Assembly: GCF_047496725.1 (NCBI RefSeq)
Contig: NC_132975.1
Coordinates: 5,870,001-5,934,000, forward strand
Reading direction: 5' to 3'
DNA from: Anoplolepis gracilipes
Lineage: Eukaryota; Arthropoda; Insecta; Hymenoptera; Formicidae
Length of the DNA stretch: 64,000 bases
Shown here: positions 1-12,700 of the stretch, one piece after another
Layout: each line of letters starts with the position of its first letter
Numbering within the stretch: position 1 is the stretch's first letter
The notes under the pieces: generated by a model
The model's input: only the letters and a program-made list of their open reading frames with translations
Database searches by the model: none
What the model was told of the DNA's origin: nothing
Translations under genes and position numbers: made by a program

Positions 1-3000
1 ATCGATATATAAAGTTTTGCGGTAACCTAACCATCGTACACTCGTGCGGAAACATTTATGCCGAAGAGTACTTCGTTTACACTATACACGTGTACTTCTT
101 TTTCTCCTCAGTCTTCTCTCGCTAGATACGATATTGCGGGGCTTTTCGCTCCTTGCACGTCTCGCGAATGCTAAAATAAGCCGATATTTACATAATATAA
201 TGCGCGCAAAATGCGTGTGTGTGTGTGGAGATTCGCCTGGTTTTACCGGCACATCGACGAAGAAACGGCGACGCGAGGAACGAGATGAAAGGGAAAATGA
301 CGTTTCGCAGAGATGCGGCGTTACTTGTAATCGAATGTGACGGCGCGTCGCGCCTCGCGCCTCGCTTGGTCCATTGTATAAATCAGGAAATCCGCCGTCT
401 AACGCCCACGTTCGATTCATATCGTTCTTAAACGCGAAGCCGTGTATATGTCGCTTGATTGGTCGTCGCGCGTGTTGTGTTTTATCGCACTGCGATGCGT
501 TTGCATTTCATATATGTGCGTGTTGTATCGGATAAACGTGCGGAATTGTTCGCGCGTATTTGCATCGATAATAAAGTGGCTCGAAGTTTATGCAAGTTCA
601 GTACTAATTGTATCTGTTTTGTTTTATTTATTTTTTCAACTTTTTCTTTTGGTCCTGCTAGCTTAATATTAAGTTGGCACCGCCACGATTTTTTCTCAAT
701 TGGCATGAAGTACAAAATTATTTTTGGCGGTACAAAATAATCCATTAGGTCCTGCCAGCTTAAGAGAGCTAATTTGTATATTATTATACGTTTAATCTGA
801 AAATGATTGGAAAATTACATTTACATGCAAATCGGAGGAAATCTGAAAACGTATGATGCTAAGTATGTAATTTTTATGATTTTCATCGTATCTAGCATCT
901 AGTTGCGATTCTTATTTCGAATATATCGTAGCAATACTTCTCGCGATTTCCATTTAATATTATTAATTATTAATTTTATTTTTTTATTACGGGCGATACA
1001 TATTTCTCTAATAATAATCTTTAAATATACCTTAGATGTTTTTTCACACTTTGAATTTTTCGCGGATTGAGATGATGTAATATATTAATCATTTTCAGAT
1101 TGAGATAATACGAATCGCAGGATCGAATGATAAAGCGAAAAATTTTAATACACTCATTTATTAATAAAATTAATTTGAAACTCGAGAACGAAAGGGGTTG
1201 TAAGTAAAACTAGTTTTACAAAAGAATCAAATAGGACGGGAAGGACCGCGCCGCGGTCCTTTCCCCCACTATGTCCTATGCCGTGTCTTCCTACGTCACG
1301 CATACCAAGGATACAAACAAGGACGCGTCACTATTTTTTGCAAAGGATCTTCGGCATACCTACGTATATTATTTTATAGGCATAAGGAATTTGTTATCTT
1401 ACATCGTCACACAGTGTTCGGTGCTCGACCTTTACAGACGTAGCGCGCTGTTGCTCTTGCCATATGTACGGCGACATTCGAAGGAATAGGTATGCGTACT
1501 TCGTATATACCGTATCATTCTTTAAAATACGATTAGCTAATTATAATCTTTATAATTAGCAATTGTTAACATAATTGATTAACTCTTATGATTAACTACA
1601 CGTAAGAATATCAGCTCTCTTAAGCTGGCAGGACCAAATCAGCAAAATCAAATGGGACCTAATGGATTATTTAGTACTTATTTTGTACCATCAAAAATAA
1701 TTTTGTACCCCATGTCAATTCAGAAAAAATCGTGGCGCTGCTAACTTAATATTAAGCTAGTAGGACCAAAAGAAAAAATTAAAAAAATAAATAAAACAAA
1801 ACAGATACAATTAATACTGAATTTGTACTAATTTGTACCACGGAAAATAATTTTGTACCCCGTGCAAATTAAAAAAAAATTGTGGTCCTGCTAACTTAAT
1901 ATTCAACTAAGGTATAATGAAACTCGAACAAATAGTTTTGCGTTACGAAATAACTTTACTATGTAAAAGCGTGGATAAAAATAGGCTTGTCTTTGCAGTT
2001 TCTAAAAAGCGTTTCTTAACGAAGTTTTTTTTATCTGTCTGTTCAAGTTACAAACGCATTGTTACAAACAGATAATTACATATGTTAAGTGAACGATCAC
2101 GTCATCACTTTGGTTAACAGAATTACCTTCTTCGTTCGAGTTTTTCTTATGAATTTGCGCGAGAATTCTTGTTTGTCACTTTTAAACAATATAGGAATAA
2201 TTTATGCTATTGAGCCAATAATTATCGTATATAGTTCTCATGATAATAAATCATTCATAGTTAGTTAACGGAATCATAGTTCGACAAGGTTTGTCATTCA
2301 ATCCTTTGTAATTACTTATTCATCCAGTTGTACTTGAATGGTATATACATTATCTGTGTAAAGATTCCGAGGACTTTGGCATCCGAAATCGAATCAAATC
2401 AATTCTGACTTATCGCGTAAAGGAGAGCCAACGAGGTGCTTCTCGTCGACCTGTATTTTTTTCTTGGCAACTTTGGTAAGCTGCGCACTTGGCCCATAAG
2501 GTAAGAGAGGAACTTGTCAAGGGTTTTTCAAAGAACCGAAACAAAGAGGCCCCTCGTCGTTGCATGGCGCACTTTCCGGGAAAACTAACACGTTTCACGA
2601 AAGTTTGATATTATTTATAAGTGAATGGATACCTCCGGGCACTATGGGAAAGAGTTAAACGACTTCATTCCGGAGTAGCTGCGGCACTTCCGGACGCAAG
2701 AGAAACTTTCAAAAAGTATACAAGTATCATCGCAGAAACGTATACGCTTGCGGGCATTAAAGCCTGGTCGTGTAATCAGTTTTGCTTAACTATAGTTTGC
2801 TGAAAATGGAAATGAGATTTTCGATATCGCGTAGCTTCGAAATTTCGATATAAATTAGCAACGTTTAAATTTCGAAGTAAGTTTGTGAAGAACTGAATTA
2901 AATTTGTTTTTCATTTATATCATTGCTCCTATTACGAAATAATACCATCTCGATTTTTAATCAACTTTTTGACGATTGAGCATAATCCTATTTTTATCAA

Positions 3001-3620
3001 AACTTTTGATAATCTTTTTATATTTTATATATTATATATATTTTATACATTTATTTTACATATTAATTTATATTCAATTTATTAATGATGACAGAATCAA
3101 GTAAACGAAGAAGAAAATGAAAAATACGATTTTAGAATAATGTAGAAAATACTTCGATTTTGCAAAAATAACTTTAAATATATATTATATAAAAGGGATT
3201 GAAGAGAGATGCGTCGAAAGTAAGCCATCAACTGAATCGTAATACTTGAGTGCTATCGTTTCGCATAAAATGGTAAAACTCGAAAATATTGTCTTTACAG
3301 GAAGTGAATAGTATTTACATTATGTTGATTTACGACGTAGGATTTATGATATGGAATATACTTTATGAACAGTACTGTGCGTCTCTTTATTTTCTCATCT
3401 TCGTTTATGTTTTTCATGCATGAAGAAATCTCTGATGATGATTCATGCTATTCCTGTTGATCGATTCTGATAATGCCGATGATTCACATTTATTGTGTTT
3501 GTGAAACATTCTCTTCATTATTTTTAAGCATTGAAAGTAAATTTATCGCTCATGGATCTCATTATAGTTTATATATTTTAAGAAACGAAATTTCAAGGTA
3601 GATTTATCTCTGATTTTTAG
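1..3620. other. Left flank: intronic sequence upstream of the first visible Akap200 exon
   Basis: No exon with convincing splice sites or a recognisable protein was seen in this stretch. It is AT-rich, with a GC-richer start (positions 1-450) and one inverted-repeat element at 593-1826. An ATG at 2643 followed by Gly-Lys-Ser would have suited a myristoylated start, but a TAA stops it after four codons. Because the exon at 3621 begins with an acceptor and in mid-frame, this stretch is best read as intron of the Akap200-type gene, with the true first exon to the left of the window. Confidence 0.6.
593..1826. mobile_element. Inverted-repeat (fold-back/MITE-like) element
   Basis: The segment 593-770 reappears in reverse complement at 1613-1826 with roughly 80-85% identity by eye. 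Shared landmarks are the blocks around GGTCCTGC, CTTAATATTAAG and AAAATTATTTTTG. The right arm carries an extra stretch of a few tens of bases. The spacer of about 840 bp has a second, perfect 15-bp inverted pair (794-808 with 1087-1101) and no credible transposase frame. A further degraded copy of part of the right arm follows directly at about 1826-1910. This is what a non-autonomous DNA element or a decayed fold-back element looks like. No target-site duplication was identified, so the family is unassigned. Confidence 0.6.
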
Positions 3621-3779
3621 CAGCCGCAGGAGGAAGAGGTAAAAGCCGAGGAGACGAAGCAAGAGTCGTCCGGAGAATCTCCTGCAGAGGTTGCGGAGGT
3701 CACGACGCCCACAGAGGCCACCCCTGCCAGTCCGAACACTGCCACTCCAGACAATAAGGAAACCAAAAAGAAGGATAAG
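3621..3779 (+). CDS. Akap200: Akap200 coding exon, acidic N-terminal region (53 codons)
   Basis: The acceptor TTTTTAG precedes position 3621 and the donor AAG|GTAAGG follows 3779; both junctions are phase 0. The product is Glu/Thr/Pro-rich and ends in a Lys cluster (TKKKDK) that runs straight into the effector domain of the next exon. The acceptor is a tandem NAGNAG (TAG then CAG), so splicing three bases downstream would drop one Gln. Confidence 0.85.
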
Positions 3780-6700
3780 GTAAGGCGATCTGCGTCATAT
3801 TCGTATATCAGTGTGCATTAATCTGAATTTAATTATCTGTATTTTAATGATACATAAATCTGTGTGCGTCATGTTTCGGAACGTATTAATATTTATATTA
3901 ATCGAAAAAATTCCAAACATTTTTCGTTTCCGTGAAATGAAAGCACATAATTACGTACAATGAGTTTGTCGATTACTAATAATCTCTTCCTCTTTTTATC
4001 TTTTATCTAGAAGAAAAAGTGGTCCTTCAGGTCGATCAGCTTTAGCAAGAAGGATAAGACTAAGCCGAGCCGCGAGGAGGCGCCCAAGAATGGAGACGTC
4101 ACCAAGGAGGAGCCGCTTGCAGAGGTAAGTCAAGAATTATGCATTTGTACGATTACTAGTAGCGATAACACATACTTACAAGATAAAATACAGACGGCTG
4201 TTCAAAAATAAACGGAGGAAAATATTTTAATGTTATTACTTTATTGCTGCGGAATATTGTAAAACTCGTTATTTCTTTTTTGCAAATAGCGAGACTACAT
4301 TTGCATATAAAATACATATACCTTTTTTATTATTGTTTATATAACATGTTGGAGAATGTTTTGCTAAAAAATATTCGAAAACGAAACATTATTTAGAAGA
4401 AATATTATTCATAATTTGATTCTCGATAACAAAAATTGGATAAGTCATTTCTCTAGTAAATTTCAAATATCTATGCGCTTGCGTGTATTTTCACACAAAT
4501 AATTATCGTATGTATGCAGCGAGTTCCAATTTTGCTCGAGCTAATAGCCTCTTTTTATCGTATAATGACGCATAGCAGCGTTTGTTCGAAAAACAAAGTA
4601 GTTGTTTTCAATTTCGGTCAATATACATATTGTCGCTCCTGTTATCGATGACGAATCAATTTGCGCGACATACGGTTACGTAACACGCTTCAATAACGTT
4701 TTTACGGCTCGTTACCGTTGGGAATGAAATGTCCGCTTCGATTGATCCTCGTGAAACAGATATTGCACTCACACTGACATAAGACAAGTTTCAGAACAAG
4801 GTAGCGTAAAGTAAATGCATGTGTGTCTATATATGTATATACGCGATCGAAACACGAGAAAAACGGCAATGAATATCTCGTCGTGACCCCGTTCCAGCTT
4901 CCTCGATCGTTTACCCGATCGAATAATCGATCTAGCCGGTTGTGTCGAAAAAGTCTCGGTCCAATAACGACCCGTGTTTGGTCAAGCATCAATGTTTCGT
5001 GTTTCCCTTGAGGTTCGTGCCGCACGGGGAGATAATCGCCAACGACCACGCGATAGCCGTCACGGATCGAGGGCTCTCGGACGGTGCTTAATTGGCGTCT
5101 AAGAATGTCCGATAAATCTCCAAGGCACTGGCGATTTATCGGAAGTTTATTCGGTAAAAATGATGGACTGCGATGCTCGCGTTAACAAAGTTATTTGTTA
5201 GTACCGGCTTGAGATTTCTCTGCGTGTTTATCGCCTGACAGGGGAGGAAGGAAGGAAGGAGGGTAAGAGCTCCTCGATATCCCCATATCGCATCATTGTC
5301 GCGCGTGGAAATGATGTAGTATTATATACGGTGCACATTATACATGTGCCTCGTGATACTGGCGTGGCGGCCATTACAACGGCGCGACGGGCTTTTCACG
5401 AGCTCCGTGAATGATGGAGCTCACTTTGTAGACGTTATTATTAATCTTCGTCGAGCGCGCGGCTTAACAAGCTATTCCACGTTACATACGCTTTATACTT
5501 CGATCAGCGCGATTATATCGGGCTATATAGATTGGCGATGATCGCGCAGGAATATATCAAGACTTTATCGGCAGCTTAATTGGACTGCTCATTTCCAATA
5601 GAAATTAGGAATATAACGAGTTTATTATACACAATACGATAGAGACATGAGAGCATAGTCTAATCATAAAGATCTTGCCTTTCATTCAATTCATAGAAAG
5701 GAATTTTTTTGACAAATTAGAAAAATTAGAATGGAGATCTTGCGTGTATCTAGAGATCGGATATCGCGATATCTAATTTAAAGAGGTCGATAGCGTTCGC
5801 TTTGCAATGTATCGAGTTGCTGCATCGAAAGCTCACCGAACGTTTAATTATCCCGAGGTAGCAATGAATCTCGTTGTCTTGCAGGGACCAACCGTTGCAG
5901 TCGCTCGCAATAAATCCACTTGCTGGCGGATGTATAATAAGTAGCGACTCTAAGCTCTCTCGCCTTTCTCTCCCGCATTTCTTTCTCTTCCTTGTTTTCT
6001 CTATCTCTCTTTCTCTCTCTCTCTTTCTCTTTCCTCGTCTTATCTCGCTCTCAAGAGCCAGCCGCGTGTAGGCGAAATCTTGCGACGGCTGATCCTCCCG
6101 TTTCCTTTACCACCACCATCCGTTCTCCTCGTCTTCCTCTGCCTGTTGGCAGTGCGGCTGCACTCGCGTGTACTTGTCGTGGGCTCCTTTTCCTCCGTCG
6201 CCGCGACCTCGGCGCGACAGAAAGAGAGTGGGAAGAGAGGAGAACAGCCGCGTGACTCATCTCTCCGGTTCGTCGTACCTCCGCGAGTTTTGTGATAGGC
6301 CGTCGTGGAAAACCGGCTCTCCTCGACGCGCGTGGCTAAATTATCCCCCGCCGGCTGTCTGCCTGGCTTCTCGTTGCAGCCTCCGGCTTTGGCTCTCGTG
6401 CGTTCCGCCAGATACCTGTCCGTCGTTTATATCGATCATTTATTTAAACCATTGCCAATGGCTCTATATTAATCCGAGACTTTTATCAAATATATGATAA
6501 TTTTGTAGAGTTGTCGAAAATTTGCGCAATCGTTGCCCATGTCATAAAATCACCATTATTCCCTCATGTTATCAATCGGTTCGATGAAAGCAGGAATTCC
6601 AAATCATTAGAAGTCCCTCGATCATGTCGGGGTATAGGAACGTAGCTATCGACTTCATTAGCATTGTTGCGTTATTTATAAACCCTATCTTGCGGTACTT

Positions 6701-9700
6701 TTCGCTTTATCGACAGACTATCGGCGTATCATTTTTACGTCCGTTCCCGGCGGTCATTTATCATCGCGAGTGATGGATACGGTCGTATCATTCGGACAGT
6801 TGAAAACACGCATTCTCCATAACGCGAGATGGACCGGGATGTCCCTTGCTCTTACAGAAGAATTCCAGATATTTATAAGCAACTATCGTTTTGTTGCTTA
6901 CGTTGCTAACGCAACCTTGATGAACCGAGTGCAGCTTCTACCCCTATTCGTTGTACTTGTTGTCTGTGCTTTAAGCGAGTTCAGCGAACTTTTATCCTCT
7001 AGTTAATAATTAGATAAGACAATTATTCGGGATGATAATTTTTGATACCGATACCTGTTGCGACACGCTAAGTCGAGAATGTCTCTCGTTATCATCGTAC
7101 AACCTTCGAGTCATCGAGCCAGTCTGGCGGGCTTCGCATTCAGCCGCGACTTTCACTCCCTTCGAACGGCCCGGCATTCCGGAGTCATTAAGGAATTACG
7201 AGTATAGTAGCGTGTATTCGCGCCATGCGCGCCTCGTAATAGCGAGATGTCATTGTCGAGCGTGTTATGACACGGGCGACTGTGCGCTGATGCAGAGCCT
7301 TATTGCTTTTGCCGACTCATTTATCCATTTCGCGTTCAAGGAGCGCGGATTAGAATTTTTCTCGAGTAATTAAATGGGGGGGGGGGGGGGAGAAATGTAC
7401 AATCTTCGAAGAAATGTCTTTTCGAGACGTCACCGACGTTTTAATAATGGTCGCCTTTTTACGACGAATAATGTAAAACGTTGCTTGCTGGTATCTGGTA
7501 TTTTGATTAGCACGATGATGAAATAGGTTTTTCAAATTGCTTTTCGCGATGCAAAATTATTCGAGATGATCGAGATTGGATTTTTTTTCGTTGCATAGTT
7601 TTAATTCCACGTTTTTCTTCCTTTTTCCACTATGTTTGTTTCGCCTCAATTGGCGGCGAAATTTTCAATTCAAGGCAATTAACTCTTAATTCTCCTAAAT
7701 TGTCTCTTCACGCATTCTTATGTCGGCGAGGCGTCTAAAGCTTCTCCGGTATTTGTCACATCTTCATCGCCACCACTGTTCGCGGTGAAAAAAGAAGCGG
7801 CAATGTAATTGTATTACTTAACGTTCCACAAAAATTAATTTAAAACCAAGTATCTGTCATGAACGGAATGTCAGGATAAAAAAATAATGTAATTAGAGAG
7901 AATAGCGAGTTAAATAGCGAATTGATGAAGTAATCGCTTTGCGAAAAACATTCCGTCTTTATTTAACGAGAGGCTAACTTAATCATTTAGTCAATCATCG
8001 ATTTATTGACGCAAGCACTCAATATTCCATTGACATCCTCAAGTGAAGAAAAAAAATTTTATTTCTTTACGGGTGTGTACAGTCTATAACAAACGGATTC
8101 TTAATTAAATTTTTAAGCGCGTGAACGTTTTTACTTACACAGTTTTGTTAATTATTTAAGTTATTTTTGCTCTATAAAATTTAATTAATAATTTTGTTTA
8201 CCAAAGCTATTTTCGCCCTGGACAAAAGCAATAATATATATATATTAAATATTCCTTCGATAAATTTATCCTCTTGCTGTTTTCTCGCGGTCGATTACCT
8301 CGTTCTCCCCCTTCTCGAACCTGGTGTCGCGACTCGGACTTGCGTGTGTGGCGCTTTTTTGCAGACGCGCGCCTCGTGACGCGAAATGGAAATGGGAGTG
8401 GTGTGTGCGTGTTTCGAAGGATACTTTCGTTCGAACCTTAGGGAATATCATGGCGATTGGATAAAAGCGTTTTCTGATCGATCGTATCGCGTTTTTGCGC
8501 AATGCAACGTCGCTGATTATTTCATAATACCGATAACGCGATCGAAATCGCGTGTAATGTCGCTAATGTCGAAATTCGGTCACGACTCTGGCCAATTTTC
8601 TTTTAACAGTCAATGTGATATATCTGACGAGGGAAATCGGTACACATGCGTACCGGTCAGTAAACGTGTCTACGCTTCTGTCATTGTGTTTGCTACAACA
8701 GCACGGTTCAATGGCCCAAACTTCCCGGATATACTTACCTGCGGTGCGCTACTTTCGTCGCGAAAAAAGAACCGTGTCGGGACGTGTCCGATGTACATAT
8801 TAGAATGGAGAAAGATGAAAGATTTACGTGACAATGAATTATGCAGGATTAAGAAACATTCGGTAAATTTACATCGATTGCGTGTATAATTGCAGAAAAA
8901 TGTACGCACACGTTCTTCTTCATTTCATGTCCATTTCCTCCCACGTGGTCTTTTACTCGCCGTTACGTACTTATTTATGATCGCGTAAAATCTTAAAGGC
9001 GAATGCGATGAGAGAAAAGGGAGCGGGAATAAAAACGAGCAGAGCGAGAAGAGAGGCCGATTAAACAAATTTATATCGCCGTGTGAATTACAACGCTGGG
9101 CGGATGATAAATATCGCGCCCATGTATTTTTAGCCGGACCGGACCGCGCCCTTATCGTGGTCGCATTGCGATTATGTGGATAACGACGTTAACGAATCAG
9201 ACGTGGTGGAGTGGACGAACGCTCGATTGAATTCATTAATCCAACTCTCGCGATGAGAAGACTCGCGCGTTTGTGACAATTAGTCTCCGGCTATTATTAT
9301 CATTCGTATAACAGCGATCTTGTTTTCGGTTATTGACAAATGTAGCTCTCGTTATTAGCTTTAATACGATATGTAATCTGAAATAAATTCTGTAATAAAA
9401 TGACTTTTTGAATATCTAACATAAAATGATGTTCATAAATAGAAATTAAATATTATTTATTTGTTTTAACGTCGCGACTGATTAGTTGGTTTCTCTTTTT
9501 ATCTCTTTTAGCTTTTACGAAGAACTCAATTTGAGATTTTTTCTACAAAGTATTCAGTTTGAATTTATAGTCTACGAAGACCTATTCTCCTGATTCTCAC
9601 GGTTGCAAAGAAGTTGCAGTTTCCGAACAATAGTTTCTATGTTCGATGAGACGATTTACATAGATTCAGATCTTCTCTAACATAGTTTGTGAGATGAATT

Positions 9701-12700
9701 CTTTTTTACCAAGTAAATATCTCATGAATATGATGTTTTTGACACCCCTCGCGTATTCTAGGGTGCGGTCGTACAATTCATTCTTTATTCGTTCCTCGAA
9801 CTATGACCAACAATGTGACTTTATTGTATGGCGTCCGAGATATTAATTAGTATCGTGCGATGTGTGTGTGTGTATGTGTGTGTGTAGACTAGTAAAAATA
9901 GGGTATGGATTAAAAAGTACAGGGGATCGATAGCGATTTCGTGAGCTTAGGTTGCCTTTGCGTGATTCACCCTTCGAAGGAAAGAAAACACCTGTGCGAG
10001 GGTTAAGACCCAACTGTGTATGAGTGGAGAAAAGACTTTGTTTCAGTCTGTGTTCCGGCTCTCGAACACAAAGCTTTGCTTCTTTTCATTTTCTTTCTTT
10101 TTTTTTTAGTAATACCCACGTGAAGTTGACGAACATGTAGTGTGCAAGTTCGATGCATTCATAGGATTCATTGTATGCGTACTTTATTTTTGAACGGAAT
10201 AGTATAAAAGGTCGGCGCGTACATATTTCTTTGAGCTGAAACGAAGCAGAAAATTGCAATGCGTATTTTAATGAAAAATAAAATATATCTCTCTTTACGA
10301 ACTTACAGAACGTGAATATTGGATTTCAAGTTTAATTAAAAAAATGTGTTCTAAAAAAATTCTTAATTATTTTTTTCAATTATTGCGAACGATAGTAGGA
10401 CGAGTCTTTTTTATGTGTTAAAAAATTATTGCAATTTTTTCTGCAATATATAAAGCTTTCAATGCATAAAATTTCGTTTTACTGCGACATTCGCGTAAGA
10501 AAATTTGCCGCGATATGACAAGACACGACGACGCTGCAGGGTCCGGTAAAACCTGTAAACCTGTCAATGTCACAGCGTTGCACATGCAACGATGCGTGCA
10601 TGTGCAGTTTCGTCGATACACCGAGAGAGTAAATCCGTTACGACAGAGAGTGGCGGCGATTCAAGTGCTGAAAACCGGTTTCGTATGCGTTGCGGTAGTG
10701 TCCCGCTCGGTTCGATTTCATTCCTAATGGATCCCGATGAAATTCATCCCACGGTTCTTCGGGTTCTTCGTGTTGCACGCGTATATCTGTCGGCTCGGTT
10801 TTATGCTCGCACCTCTGTGCGAAACGGCACTTCCTCGTTCTTCGGCATCTGCAATTCCTCTATGGATGTATTATTTGAAAGTTAAAATAATTTTTTTTTT
10901 TTTTTTTTTTTTTCAACCGTTAAATACACAGGGTTGAAACAGAGGAGAATTGTTTGTGCAAGTATCGAGTTTGAAGTATACTTTATCGTTCTCTTCGCTC
11001 AATCCTCGTTCCTGTTGAATTCGCAGCGACAAAATAAGGACGCGCGACGTGACGTCGTGTAACGCGCCGACATCCGAAAGGTGTTCTTACGTTTTGCCAA
11101 TCGCGTTTCGTCTCTAGCTTTACGCGTTCTGCTTCTGACGCAATGCGACAGGTGGAATGAAAACTCGAATGAAAAGCCCTGAGACTCTCTCGCGCAGATT
11201 CACCTCGGTGGAGACGAAATACAGTGCGTTTCGATCGATTCGACGTGTCGCGTCCAACTTTTTTTCTTTTTCGTGACTTCCACGGATATCCTGAAGACGT
11301 TCAAAGTGATACGGTACGATTTCTTACATTCTTCCTACTTTTTTTTTTTTTTTTTTTTTTTGCTAAGAGTTACCTTCCGACCATCATTCATGATAATGCT
11401 CGGCCCGCCAATTCCGTCAAACTTGGTGAAAAATTGTTCAAGTATTTAAATTCTACTTTCTATCTAAGGACTTCTCGGCGTTGAACGAAGAAAAGTTTTC
11501 TAGGTAAATTCTTGTAACCGCGCGTCTCAACTTTTGATCGCAGAAATTAAACGAGCAAACTGTTTTCTCGTGCAGCAATGAAGGAAAGTTTTTCTACGCG
11601 AAGTAAACGGCTTAATGTTCCGTTCATCATGTCCATGAATTGATTGAATATCAAAAGCTACACGTTGATATTACCAACTCGCACGTGCATCTGTGTACTC
11701 ACCGAATTTCAAGAGACGCTTAACGAATCGGAAAAGGTGGAAAGTTAACAAGGCACACAAAGTTAGCAGGACTCTCTCCTCTTTAACGATCACTTTTCAA
11801 CGCTCGGGAACGAACATGGCGCGTACTCGATTGAAATTCCGTTAAAAAAAACCCTGATGTAGAGGAGAAACGGAAAAGGAACTTGAAGAAGGGTCCGCGG
11901 CTTTTTACATTGTGACGGGACACAAAAGAGGTTCACGATCGTTCAAAGGACCTATGGGCTCTCGACCCCTTCGATGATACGCGCGTGAAAGACGCACGCC
12001 AATGGTCTCCTTTTCCACGTTCAACATTTTTTTTTATCCTGAAATTCACGTTAGGCTCACGTTACGAAGTCAGAGCGATCGAATAAATTTGTGAAAAATA
12101 TTCTTTGATGTTTGATTCCGTAGACTTTTAATCTCAGTACATCAATTTTATTCATAAAAAGTGTTTCGAAACGTTTAACGTAATATTTTTATTGTCTACT
12201 GAACAATCTGAGAATTTAAATTGTCAATTGACAGTTTTATGTACAATGTAATGTTGCTAAATAATTTTAATTTCTAATCGAATAATTCTGATAGCGCAGA
12301 ATTGTCTTATCATTTCCCATGTCTTCTTCATTATCATCGAAACAAAAAATCTCGAAATGTTTAATTCAGAAGAGAGGATCTCTCGCGATTTCAAAAATTA
12401 GAAGCTTGACATTATCTCGTTCCTTTTTGTATTCTGCCTTTTGTTGTCCGATTGCCTTACTTCACTAATGGAGAAAATAATACGCAATTACAAGCTAATC
12501 AGACTCGAGAAGTGCTTGGCGAACGGCCAGAACTGTCGAAGGCTCTTCTCTTGCACGTGTCTAAAAGCCATCCGGAGGTTGTTCGGATTAAACGGATTAT
12601 CTGGAGAACCTGTTATCGATGGTGAACGGTTCATTTTGCTATTTTCTCTAGTCGATCGTATCCCGCATTGTAATTGGAAAAATCTGTTGCTCGTCTAAAC

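Noticed and set aside
2643..2657. ATG-Gly-Lys-Ser as a myristoylated Akap200 start
   Set aside because: It is followed immediately by a stop codon with no donor in between.
8386..8889. 167-codon plus-strand open frame in the Akap200 intron
   Set aside because: It has no recognisable domain, no coding-like codon bias and no splice context; frames of this length arise in stop-poor CpG-rich patches.
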